From assembly GCF_025860405.1 (NCBI RefSeq), contig NZ_CP063794.1:1-39434 (forward strand): a stretch of DNA of 39,434 nucleotides, given 5' to 3'. Below the pieces are notes generated by a model. The model saw nothing but the letters and a program-made list of their open reading frames with translations. It was not told the origin of the DNA and made no database searches. Below, piece after piece: positions 9,463 through 17,525 of this stretch (the stretch's first letter is position 1; each line of letters starts with the position of its first letter). This stretch comes from Tolypothrix sp. PCC 7712 (GTDB lineage Bacteria > Cyanobacteriota > Cyanobacteriia > Cyanobacteriales > Nostocaceae). Made by a program: the position numbers and the translations under genes.

Positions 9463-10264
9463 ACTGCCCGTGGTTTTTAGGTTCTACCTGATACCCTAGT
9501 TTTTCTACTTCGAGAGCTAGATAATTCTGGTACACCATCCCCAGAAATTTCTTATTTTTGAAAATTTCATCATTGAGCAGACTGTACCATGAGCCAAGAT
9601 CTGGGGGTGCTGGGGAAGCTGAGGGGGCTGGGGGAGAAAGAGAATTACTTTTTAATGACTCTTCTGTTCTTCTGCTCTGTTCTTCTTCCCCCGCTACAAG
9701 AGCTTCCCCTACTCCCCCAGATCTCTTCTCCCCCTGCTGCCCCAGCTCCCCCCGCTTCCCCAGCTCTAGATACGTCATATTCATAACTACAGCATGAGTA
9801 TGCAAATGCGGGTCTAGTTCCCTAGTTTCAATATGGTCAAATTCTGCGACTACTAAATTTCCTGTTCTAGTAGCAACTCGGTGAGCGTCTGTTGTCACCC
9901 TAGTGTAGCTGTAGCGTTCTTCTATCAGTTTAATGGTTTTTTGTACCGCCAATTGATGAGCAGTAATTAACCTTTCATCTCCACCCACTAACGCTTGCAG
10001 GCTGACACTTTTTGGCGCAGAGAAAGTCAAATCTGTTGCTGCTCTTCGTTGCGATGAGTCCAACTTTCTTTTAGCAAGGTGTTGACTGCCATCTGGTGAC
10101 AGTCCATTGACAATATTAGTAAAAGTTTCTTGTTGATCTACCGCACCTGATAATCCCAGTTTCTTGGCACCCTGACCAGACCAGCGTGAAGTGCCTTCCT
10201 GGTAATATCCCTCCATGAAGTAATGTACTGCTTGCTGAGGCTCTGTGTTCTTTGCTGTCAGCAT
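9419..10264 (-). pseudogene. MobF relaxase N-terminal HUH domain, truncated by deletion/frameshift
   Basis: The 281-residue frame starts at ATG 10264 with MLTAKNTEPQQAVHYF, typical of MobF relaxases. Paired tyrosines Tyr20-Tyr21 are candidates for nicking. The metal-binding triad HLHTH gives His153, His155 and His157. From about residue 170 to 224 a G/E- then P/S-rich stretch interrupts the conserved segment that should run from the MNMTYLE strand to SWYSLLND. The frame follows the family through NHGQFEIKG and then reads SSQSRISNH and stops. In the next frame the conserved text resumes at AAVNRELATIKLM. Intact cyanobacterial homologues, as I recall them, carry roughly 150-200 residues between those two points. 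I therefore infer a deletion joined out of frame. Site-specific nicking might survive; coupled unwinding should not. Confidence 0.8.
9593..9757. repeat. Purine/pyrimidine-asymmetric insertion inside the relaxase gene
   Basis: The segment is a G-rich run (GGGGGTGCTGGGGAAGC near 9603) followed by a C-rich run (CCGCTTCCCCAGCTCTAGAT near 9749), so its ends are imperfectly inverted. In the relaxase it encodes about 55 low-complexity residues absent from the conserved domain. Similar G/A-rich blocks occur in the proline-rich linker (7690-7860) and in the spacer at 33541-33720. Confidence 0.5.
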
Positions 10265-10365
10265 TTACCGAAAAACCTTCGCTAGAATTCAGGTTTCAAT
10301 AGTAATTGGTTAGCTGCCCCTGCAAAATTATTGGTGAAAAATTCCAGCTCTTTATCTACACAATT

Positions 10366-10397
10366 GTTGAAGAAAATTATAAATTTTCGTCTTCAAC
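10366..10397. repeat. Hairpin upstream of the relaxase gene
   Basis: GTTGAAG (10366-10372) pairs with CTTCAAC (10391-10397). Inside it AAAATT and AATTTT can pair across a 3-base loop, with a 3-base bulge on one side. A smaller dyad, CTACAAAAATGTAG, lies near 10407. These sit about 100-145 bp before the relaxase start and may be operators or part of an oriT. Confidence 0.4.
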
Positions 10398-10512
10398 ATC
10401 TTACAAGCTACAAAAATGTAGTATTGTATGCTGCAAAATTTAATATTACTTAATACGAGTTTTTTTCACCCAATGAAATTATAAATCTAGCTCGATTTTT
10501 ATGCACAAACTT

Positions 10513-10538
10513 TTTGGCGTACTGTGCGAGAAATTTTT
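10513..10538 (+). repeat. Relaxase-flanking repeat, copy 2
   Basis: TTTGGCGTACTGTGCG followed by AG and AAATTTTT. It matches, in inverted orientation, the copy at 5785-5811. It lies immediately beside the 11-bp iteron array and about 250 bp upstream of the relaxase start. Confidence 0.7.
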
Positions 10539-10556
10539 CTAGAAAAAATCCTTGGA

Positions 10557-10611
10557 TTTACCATGAATCTGCCATAGATTTACCATAAATTTGCCATAAA
10601 TCTGACATAAG
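10557..10611 (+). repeat. Iteron array block 1: five 11-bp tandem repeats
   Basis: Five consecutive 11-base units with no gaps: TTTACCATGAA, TCTGCCATAGA, TTTACCATAAA, TTTGCCATAAA and TCTGACATAAG. The consensus is TYTGMCATARA. The block is introduced by ATCCTTGGA. One unit per helical turn would place a bound protein on one DNA face. Confidence 0.85.
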
Positions 10612-10643
10612 CATTAACTTGTTAGTTTCTTAAATTCCTTGGA

Positions 10644-10709
10644 TTTACCATAAACTTGCCATAGATTTGCCATAGATCTGCCATAAATCTGACATAAATC
10701 TGACATAAG
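10644..10709 (+). repeat. Iteron array block 2: six 11-bp tandem repeats
   Basis: Six further 11-base units: TTTACCATAAA, CTTGCCATAGA, TTTGCCATAGA, TCTGCCATAAA, TCTGACATAAA and TCTGACATAAG. The block starts after TTCCTTGGA, as block 1 does, and ends with the same unit, so one block probably arose by duplication of the other. Together the blocks lie in the spacer between the divergent relaxase and helicase genes. Candidate roles are a replication or transfer origin, a centromere, or an operator. Confidence 0.85.
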
Positions 10710-11116
10710 CACACTAGTGTATTTTATTACTGAAATTTGTTATTACTGAGATGAGAGAGTGAAGGGTGATAAAGTTCAGAACGATGCAAGCTTGTTTGGG
10801 TTTGTGTTGGGGACTTCCAGAAATTAAATTACCCAGTGTTCAGAGCGAAGCCCATAATAGTATTCTTCCTCCTCTGCTTCCTCTGCTCAAGGGAGCGATT
10901 GATTATTTTTTTATTTGGAAGTCCCTTGTCTTTGATGTGAGTAAAGCAAAACTTCACTTGTGACAGTAGGGTGAATTTAAAAGATTCAATTGAAATTCTC
11001 AGGCCAAATTAAATAATATTGTTGACCTAGATGGGGCTGACGAGTGGAAAACTAAGAGCAGCAGTAGCTAGCATAAAAAAATATCAAAGCGTACCACAGT
11101 ATTACAGGTGTAAATT
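10710..11116. other. Spacer upstream of the helicase gene; no gene seen
   Basis: Nothing gene-like is convincing here. It includes an A+T-rich leader and a short CCTCCTCTGCTTCCTCTGCT pyrimidine run near 10867. The helicase gene starts at 11117 without a strong ribosome-binding sequence, so its promoter presumably lies in this stretch. Confidence 0.4.
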
Positions 11117-13183
11117 ATGCAGCTAAAGGCAATTACTGACAAAGTGGTTTCAACTGACAAAATCTCAAGACAGTCACTACTTGTTGGTTATCCTAATAGC
11201 TCAAACCCTGTGTCAAAAAACCCGACTGGGGAGCCTCCACACCAACGCAATGCTTTAAAGCAGACACCCATAGTTACTGACAGTGCTGCTCTTGGTGCAG
11301 CAATCTCATTGCGGGACTATCAAAAACTGGCAATTGCCCAAGTTTACGCCTTCTTTCGTACAGGCATCAAATCCGTCCTGCTCTATGCACCCACAGGAGC
11401 AGGTAAAACAGTATTAGCAGCAAAAATGATTGTTGATGCCGTTAAAAAAGGTCGCCGAGTCCTGTTCCTTGTTCATAGAGCCAAACTGGTGAAGCAGACA
11501 GTCCAGACTCTACGCAAGCAGGGGATTGAACCGAGCGTGATTTGGGCAGGGTGGCACTCATCGCCAGACTACTCAAAAATAGTCCTTGTGGCAATGGTAC
11601 AGACATTACAGAACCGAGAACTACCACCTGATATTGGCTTAGTCATTGCCGATGAAGTGCATACTACAGCTTTTTACAAATTGTATAGTGAAAAAGTAGT
11701 ACCCACCTATGGCGGGACAATACTAGCTCTATCTAAGTGCTTTTTTGTCGGGCTGTCCGCATCGCCTTGGCGTACCAAAGCCACAGAAGGCTATTGCCAT
11801 CTATTCCAAGCCATTGTCCGCGCACCATATCCCCAAGAACTAATCGACATGGGATACCTAGTTCGCAGCAGACAGTTTGGCTATGATGGACTCATCGATT
11901 TTAAAAAACTTGATACTGGCGGCAATGGCGACTTTACCCTTAAATCAATGGAAAGCGTTTGCACTCCAGTCTACAACTCTGAAGTAGTCAAGCGCTATGT
12001 TGAAGTTTGTCCAGAACGCAAAGCGATTGTATTCACCGCCGGAGTCAAGCAAGCTTTAGATATCACTGCCCAGTTTCACGCTCGTGGTATCACAGCTGAG
12101 TGCATCATTGAAGCCACACCAGAAAAAGAACGAGATGCCATCTTTGAAAGATTTCATCATGGCAGCACACATATTCTGATATCAGTCAACGTCCTTTGTG
12201 AGGGTTTTGACGAACCGACCGTTGAGGCGGTGCTGCTCGCCAGACCCACCAAAAGCCGTGCTTTATTAGTGCAAATGTGCGGTAGGGGACTGAGACTATC
12301 ACAGGGCAAATCAGATTGCTACTTTCTCGACTTTGCTGAGAACTTTAAACGCCTGGGACTGCACACCAAAAGATTTGCCACTCCTTTATGTCCTAGAGGC
12401 TCAAGCCAAGCAGTCAAAGAAGAAGAAGAAATAGAACTAAAAACCTGCCCCAATTGTGGTGAACTGATTCCGGCAATGCTTGGGGTCTGCCCAAAATGTG
12501 GTTATGTATTTCCCAAAAAAGCTAAAAATCCCCCACCACCCAGACCATTTGGTGAAATCCTCAGCCCAGAACAGGAGAAACAAGCTAAGTACCTCCGCAA
12601 GTATTTTTACAATGCCTACTGGAAAGAAAAAAAAGAGATATTAAATTGCGATACAGATTTCAGTAAGCGATTTGGATACCAAATACCCAATTCTTGGTGC
12701 ATCGATGCAATATTCCAGGGTAATAGTAACTTAATGCTTTATCATCAACAGCTTTATCTGCGATTTTTACGACAACAGTGCAGTAATCAGGACGATTTGT
12801 CTACTAAAGAGTGGATTAAGCTAATGATGTATCGGGAATTTGGCGACCAATCAAACCCAGTATACCGAGCATGGTGGGAAATTTTGGGGCTTTCTAGACC
12901 CTTGAAGGATGTTGAGCAAATCAAATTAATTTACCGCAACCAGTGTGAATATTACGCCAATACTACCTATGGGCGAGATATGTTAGAGTTGCTTTCTTTA
13001 GCGATGTGTGAAGCACTCGACAGGACAATCAAACCGGGAGTTGTTGTGACTTGGAGTAATTGTCCTGGCTATCTGGAATGGATGCAGCCTTTTAAAGTAA
13101 AAAGTATAGATCATGGAATGGAGCAGGCTGAACTTGAGGGCTTACGTGACAGTGTACCAATCAGTCAACTTTTGGCTGCTTGA
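11117..13183 (+). CDS. Superfamily 2 DEAD/DEAH-type DNA helicase with zinc ribbon
   Basis: The 688-residue protein has an SF2 helicase core of the SSL2/type III restriction-like class. Walker A APTGAGKT is at residues 91-98 and the DEVH box at 179-182. Motif III (SAS) is at 214-216 and is followed by PWRTK. The second RecA-like lobe has the motif V/VI region FDEPTVEAVLLARPT, then QMCGRGLR. Right after the core sits a zinc ribbon, with Cys444/Cys447 and Cys458/Cys461 in CPNC and CPKC knuckles. The last ~220 residues are a helical domain I do not recognise. No nuclease or methyltransferase partner lies beside it, so a restriction role is not supported; plasmid replication, repair or transfer are more likely. 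It is a single gene preceded by the iteron spacer. Confidence 0.85.
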   Translation: MQLKAITDKVVSTDKISRQSLLVGYPNSSNPVSKNPTGEPPHQRNALKQTPIVTDSAALGAAISLRDYQKLAIAQVYAFFRTGIKSVLLYAPTGAGKTVLAAKMIVDAVKKGRRVLFLVHRAKLVKQTVQTLRKQGIEPSVIWAGWHSSPDYSKIVLVAMVQTLQNRELPPDIGLVIADEVHTTAFYKLYSEKVVPTYGGTILALSKCFFVGLSASPWRTKATEGYCHLFQAIVRAPYPQELIDMGYLVRSRQFGYDGLIDFKKLDTGGNGDFTLKSMESVCTPVYNSEVVKRYVEVCPERKAIVFTAGVKQALDITAQFHARGITAECIIEATPEKERDAIFERFHHGSTHILISVNVLCEGFDEPTVEAVLLARPTKSRALLVQMCGRGLRLSQGKSDCYFLDFAENFKRLGLHTKRFATPLCPRGSSQAVKEEEEIELKTCPNCGELIPAMLGVCPKCGYVFPKKAKNPPPPRPFGEILSPEQEKQAKYLRKYFYNAYWKEKKEILNCDTDFSKRFGYQIPNSWCIDAIFQGNSNLMLYHQQLYLRFLRQQCSNQDDLSTKEWIKLMMYREFGDQSNPVYRAWWEILGLSRPLKDVEQIKLIYRNQCEYYANTTYGRDMLELLSLAMCEALDRTIKPGVVVTWSNCPGYLEWMQPFKVKSIDHGMEQAELEGLRDSVPISQLLAA

Positions 13184-13839
13184 AATAGCGGCGGCGGGGT
13201 GGAAATAGCATTGATACACCTAAATACTATGGGAAAGGTGGTAGCCACGTTCGCGTTAGCGTCCCGAAGGGAAGTTGATAGTTCAAGAAATTAAATGAAT
13301 TGAACTATCAACGTTATTTATATCGTGGCTCTAACCTGACTCATGCAATTAAAGTTGCAGTAGCGGAAGTTGATAAATTTGTTGATCACAGCAAATAAGA
13401 GATGTCTAAGAACCACAATAATTGAATTTATTATGAGTAAATAGTTAATCCCACCAAGCATATAACTCGTGATTTAGCTCTTGCACGGTTGGTTTCCATA
13501 GATTTGGGCTAGGGTGCTTTCTTTGTGATTAGTAAAGCTAATAATTGTTCATTGAGAAGAGTCGAGCGAATTGAACAATTAAAAATTCACCTTCTGGCTA
13601 AATTAAAAAGCTCTCAGCATTTCTATTTTTCAGGATTACGTCATGAGCAATTGTGTAGTGAGTTCACATTTATAATTATTAAAGCTGGTCAGATTTTTTG
13701 ATTGAAAAATCAAAACACTCCCAAGAAATTGATCGTTAGTATAGCTGTTATATAATTATCTGGAAGATGAAAGCCTGTAGTCTTGGCTAAAAGTCTTGCT
13801 ACGAGGATTTTACAGAATTTTTTAGGAGAAAAATTAAGT
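13184..13839. other. Non-coding spacer with several dyads
   Basis: No gene is seen. Contents are GTAGCCACGTTCGCGTTAGC and CGTCCCGAAGGGA near 13240, of a type scattered in Nostoc-like genomes, a perfect 13-bp inverted repeat (listed separately), and TTTTGATT/AATCAAAA around GAAA at 13696-13715. The rest is AT-rich. Confidence 0.4.
13274..13312. repeat. Perfect 13-bp inverted repeat downstream of the helicase gene
   Basis: GTTGATAGTTCAA (13274-13286) and TTGAACTATCAAC (13300-13312) are exact reverse complements around a 13-base AT-rich loop. It lies 90 bp after the helicase stop and could end its transcript, though no T-run follows. It could equally be a protein site. Confidence 0.6.
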
Positions 13840-13940
13840 GGAGCCAAACGGAGCCAAATGGAGCCAACTTTTGTCCGAAAAAAATAAAAATTATATAAGC
13901 TCTGTTAATAATTAGGCTCCAAACGGCTCCAAATGGCTCC
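13840..13940. repeat. Two 10-bp iteron triplets with opposed GGAGCC / GGCTCC cores
   Basis: Left triplet: GGAGCC at 13840, 13850 and 13860, separated by AAAC and AAAT. Right triplet: GGCTCC at 13915, 13925 and 13935, again separated by AAAC and AAAT. The hexamer is inverted between triplets while the spacer tetramers keep direct orientation. The two triplets are 75 bp apart, start to start, with an A+T-rich centre. This is about 375 bp upstream of the CHAT gene. The regular 10-bp spacing suggests cooperative binding of a protein, perhaps a regulator or an origin/centromere factor. Confidence 0.8.
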
Positions 13941-14152
13941 AAAATCTGACTAAAAAATTAATTAAAATTAATAATTATCGAAATAAATAGATATCACAGG
14001 AGCAAGGCTGCTGCAATAAAAAAGCCTAGCCCAATGATTCTTATAAAAACAGTCAAGCTCCCGCGTTGCTCCCGCACAGAGTAAGAAAATCTTTTAAGAA
14101 AAGGCAAATACAGTAAAGCCTCTTCATCTCTTGTAGTAAAGGTTTCAGTAGC

Positions 14153-14186
14153 CAATGTCGCGCAACACTTTTGCACGGTCGCGGCT
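14153..14186 (+). repeat. Dispersed 34-bp repeat, copy A
   Basis: Starts CCAATGTCGCGCA and ends TTGCACGGTCGCGGC. Two more copies align without gaps at 18996-19029 (minus strand) and 22333-22366. Confidence 0.7.
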
Positions 14187-14316
14187 AATTGCAATACATT
14201 GAGGTAGCAAGAGTTACGTTAAGTAGCAAATCTCAGATCAAAACTCCGGAAAATACTATGCTTAATCTGTATGTAGGCTTGGATATCAGCATATTTGCCA
14301 CAAGCAGATAAAAAGC

Positions 14317-15429
14317 GTGAAAAAAATCTTAATATTATCAGTCAACCCTAAAAATACAGACAAGCTGCGCCTAGATGAAGAGGTGCGAGAAATTCAGATA
14401 GCGCTGAAACTAGCCACTGATCGCGCAGGTTTTGAAATCGTTACGCAGTCGGCGCTTAGGGTTGAAGATTTACGCCGTGTGCTGTTGGAACACCAGCCAA
14501 CGATTGTTCACTTTTGTGGACATGGAGCAGGAAGTCATGGCTTGGTTTTGGAGAACAATTCTGGGCAAATGCAACTGGTGAGTACAGAATCTCTGGCAAG
14601 ATTATTTAAATTGTTTCAGGAAGAAATCGAGTGTGTTTTGCTCAACGCCTGCTATAGCGAAACTCAAGCGGCAGCAATTCACCAACATATTGATTGTGTA
14701 ATCGGCATGAATCAGCCGATTGGGGACAAGGCGGCAATTAAGTTTGCTGTAGGATTCTATGATGCCTTAGGTGCTGGCAAAACTTATGAGGATTGTTTTG
14801 AATTTGGCTGCGCTTCTCTTGATTTGGAAGGAATTGCCTCCTCAGAAATTCCAGTCATTAAAATCAGGCGACGGCATGAGCAGACAGCGCAGGCAACAAA
14901 TCCAGTCAAATCTGACAAGGAGCAAGGTATAGGTAAAGATAATAAAGGTGAACAAGAAAGTTCAGTGTCTGTCGGGGGTCGTGTTAAAGATAGTGTCATT
15001 ATCATAGGCGATCGCAAGGTCGGACAAAACCGTTCAGTTTCTGTCGGTAATGATGTCACTGGTGGCGCAATTATAACGGGAGACAACAACACTACAAACA
15101 TCAAGTTTCAACCAGTTAGGTTACCTGAACCTGCAAGTGTCAACATAGAAACAGAACTCAACGCCTTACATGAGATACTGGCAAAGTTAGAAACCTCAGA
15201 TCGTCGTAAAATTGATAATGCCTTTGCTGATATCGAAGAAGAATTAAACAAACCACAACCGGATAAAAATGAAGTCGGTAAGGCATTAGAACGAGCCTTT
15301 GACTATGCCAAAAAGGCTGAAGGATTTGTTGGTTTAATGGAAAAGCTGAAACCTCATTTAACTAAAACAGTAGCGTGGTTAGGAGAAAATTGGCACAATC
15401 TACTTCAGATTGTAGGTTTGACAAATTGA
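14317..15429 (+). CDS. CHAT-domain protease with effector-associated tail
   Basis: The 370-residue protein starts at GTG 14317, where the typical MKKILILSVNP strand begins; no strong ribosome site precedes it. Residues 1-190 form a CHAT caspase-like domain with His69 in HFCGHG and Cys112 in LLNACYS. Next come two short strand motifs of the form SVSVG..V..S.IIxGD (about residues 215-260). A helical C-terminal region follows (about 275-370). The next gene, 30 bp downstream in the same direction, carries a related motif at its N-terminus (IKIQKDAISSAIISGDGN). Such shared tags are known from effector/STAND conflict systems, where they bring sensor and effector together. I infer that activation of the nSTAND partner unleashes this protease. 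The target is unknown. Confidence 0.82.
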   Translation: MKKILILSVNPKNTDKLRLDEEVREIQIALKLATDRAGFEIVTQSALRVEDLRRVLLEHQPTIVHFCGHGAGSHGLVLENNSGQMQLVSTESLARLFKLFQEEIECVLLNACYSETQAAAIHQHIDCVIGMNQPIGDKAAIKFAVGFYDALGAGKTYEDCFEFGCASLDLEGIASSEIPVIKIRRRHEQTAQATNPVKSDKEQGIGKDNKGEQESSVSVGGRVKDSVIIIGDRKVGQNRSVSVGNDVTGGAIITGDNNTTNIKFQPVRLPEPASVNIETELNALHEILAKLETSDRRKIDNAFADIEEELNKPQPDKNEVGKALERAFDYAKKAEGFVGLMEKLKPHLTKTVAWLGENWHNLLQIVGLTN

Positions 15430-15459
15430 GCTTCTTTAATTGGTGGTGAGGTAGAAACA

Positions 15460-17031
15460 ATGAGTGAGCCGGGTTTTCTGGAAGAGGATCGCAGCATTAA
15501 AATTCAAAAGGATGCCATCAGTAGTGCCATTATTTCCGGCGATGGCAATAAAGTCGTGATCTACCAATATCAATTAGAACGTCAGGTAGAACCACAGAAA
15601 ACTGCCCAAACAGAAGAAATCGGTTCTAATCCTTACAAAGGACTACTGGCATTTCAGGAAGAAGACGGCGATCGCTATTTTGGGCGAGAGAAACAAATCG
15701 AAAAACTTTGGAACGTATTTCGCAGTCTTCATGAAGACACAACTCAACCAGAAGCGCCATTACGTTTGCTACCAATTTTAGGGCCATCAGGTTCAGGTAA
15801 ATCTTCCCTAGCAAGGGCCGGTTTAATTCCAGAGTTAGCACGGCGACCCCTGCCAGGAAAAAGCCAAGCGCGAGTGGCTGTACTTGTGCCGGGAACTCAT
15901 CCAGTAGAAGCGTTGGCTACGGTGTTGGCAAGGATTGCGACTAATGACCAAACCCCAGTAGCAAAGACTCGCGAGTTTGCAGAAGAATTAAAGAGAATTA
16001 ACGATACTAATATTTATGATGGCTTACGGCGCATAGCCAATGTATTACCAGAGATTGCTGTATCGCCAATGGTAGTATTGGTAGACCAGTTTGAAGAAGT
16101 GTACTCACTATGTGACGACCCAACCGAACGTCAAATATTTATCGAGAACTTAATTGATGCTGCTAGTGATCGCAATGGTTGCGTATCAGTTATTATCACA
16201 CTTCGCAGCGATTTTCTCGGAGAAACTCAAAGACACCCAGCCCTGAATCAGGTAATAGCAAAGCTTGGTGTAATTGTCCCTGCTATGAATACAGAGGAGT
16301 TACGGCGGGCAATTACCAAACCAGCAGAAATAGCTCTTCATCCACTGGATGAAGCAGTAGTGAATTTGCTACTCAAGGACACAGAAGGGCGAGAAGGAGC
16401 CTTACCCCTGCTGCAATTTGCATTAACCCGAATTTGGTCAGGGTTAAGAACTGGGGTTGAGCCTGTCAAAACACTGGAACAAATTGGCGGAGTAGGGGGA
16501 GCATTGGTAGATGAGGCTCAACGCATCTTTGAAAACCTCAATGATGAAGAAAAGAAAATTGCCCGCCGAGTTTTTCTAGGATTAGTTCAACTTGGAGAAG
16601 GAACAAGCGATACCCGTCGCCGTGCCAATATTGATAGTTTGATATCCTATAAGGATGAGCCAGAGCGTGTCAAAAAGGTGATCGGCAGGTTTGCTCACCC
16701 TGGTGTGCGATTAATTACTCTCTCATCTAACCCGGAAGGGACTGAAACTGCTGAAGTTACTCATGAAGCTTTATTTGCACACTGGGGTCAGATGAGAGAA
16801 TGGCTAGATAGCAGTCGCAGCGATATCCGCTTTCAGCGCCGCTTGGATGAAGCAGCGTTGCATTGGCATTTAAATGGTCGCTCTAAAGGAAATCTTTGGC
16901 GATCTCCCACTCTCGATTTGTTGCGCCAGTATCATGAACGAGCAGGTAAGGAAATTACCTTCTTACAACAAGAGTTCTTTCAGGCATCCGAGCGGGTGAA
17001 CGAAAAAAGGTGTGGGGAAGAGCTTAGTTAG
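15460..17031 (+). pseudogene. nSTAND1 NTPase, truncated by an ISKra4-type insertion
   Basis: After a tag motif shared with the preceding CHAT gene, the protein has the nSTAND1 signature NPYKGLLAFQEEDGDRYFGR. Walker A GPSGSGKSS is at residues 108-116, Walker B VVLVDQFEEV starts near 207, and a sensor-like LRSDFLG follows. The start has a GGTGAGG ribosome site. Family members usually continue into a long sensor region, often WD40 repeats. Here the host sequence stops at about base 16993, in QASE. The last residues (VNEKRCGEELS) are read from the end of the insertion sequence, so the presumed sensor domain is missing. It does not reappear beyond the element. The remaining protein could be inactive or constitutively disturbed. 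It forms an operon with the CHAT gene. Confidence 0.82.
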
Positions 17032-17057
17032 CGTACATCATACGCTAACTAAGCTCT
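17019..17057. repeat. Hairpin inside the left IS end
   Basis: AGAGCTTAGTTAGCGTA (17019-17035) pairs perfectly with TACGCTAACTAAGCTCT (17041-17057) around CATCA. It may block read-through from the host gene into the element or help transposase binding. Confidence 0.75.
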
Positions 17058-17093
17058 GACTCATATAGATGTTAACTCTTATGAGAGTATGAA

Positions 17094-17510
17094 TTATTTT
17101 TGAAATCTTGCCGCTTCTTCAACTAGGTCATTGAGTCCTAGTTCTAATGTATGAAGCACCTGGTTTAACGCTTCGATTTTTGTCCGATTTTTCATCATCT
17201 CAACTGCCTTTAAAAAAGCAGGACTACCTGCTTTACCAATATATTGATGACAACTTTTGCTACCATTTTTGGTAACAAAGATAGGTTCTCCTGATTGCCA
17301 CTTGTAATACCAATAAGCGCCACCCTTACCTTTGGCGCGGTAACGAACAATCCAACAACTATTAGCAGCTACATCACTCTTAAGAAGAGTAGAGATTTCT
17401 TGGTTGATTTCTTCTCTTTTGGCTTGTAATTGTTCTATTCTATGTGCTAAATCTGAAAGATTCTGTTCTCTTGTTTTGACCACTATGTAAGTACTAACTT
17501 CAAAGGACAA
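17094..17510 (-). CDS. IS passenger protein, function unknown
   Basis: This 138-residue protein is encoded within the ISKra4-like element, 15 bp downstream of the transposase and on the same strand. Its first half is a predicted coiled coil (LAHRIEQLQAKREEINQEIS). The second half has a basic, aromatic segment (RYRAKGKGGAYWYYKWQSG) followed by IFVTKNG and HQYIGKAGSPAF. That pattern suggests nucleic-acid binding, and the layout suggests an accessory protein of transposition. I cannot name the family with confidence. It shows no frameshift. Confidence 0.7.
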   Translation of the reverse strand: MSFEVSTYIVVKTREQNLSDLAHRIEQLQAKREEINQEISTLLKSDVAANSCWIVRYRAKGKGGAYWYYKWQSGEPIFVTKNGSKSCHQYIGKAGSPAFLKAVEMMKNRTKIEALNQVLHTLELGLNDLVEEAARFQK

Positions 17511-17525
17511 GTTTTATCGTAAACT

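Noticed and set aside
9558..9797. Plus-strand frames opposite the relaxase insertion
   Set aside because: Low-complexity G/C-rich shadow of the insertion; no start signal and no protein-like pattern.
10557..10709. CRISPR array as explanation of the 11-bp repeats
   Set aside because: Units are 11 bp without spacers, and no cas gene is present in the window.
10766..10963. Plus-strand 65-residue frame before the SF2 helicase gene
   Set aside because: No ribosome site, unusual composition, and it spans a pyrimidine run; looks like spacer.
11117..13183. Restriction subunit of a type I or III system
   Set aside because: No methyltransferase or specificity gene lies nearby and no nuclease motif was seen.
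13994..14194. Minus-strand 66-residue frame with a hydrophobic end
   Set aside because: It runs over the 34-bp dispersed repeat copy and has no ribosome site; the hydrophobic end is probably chance.
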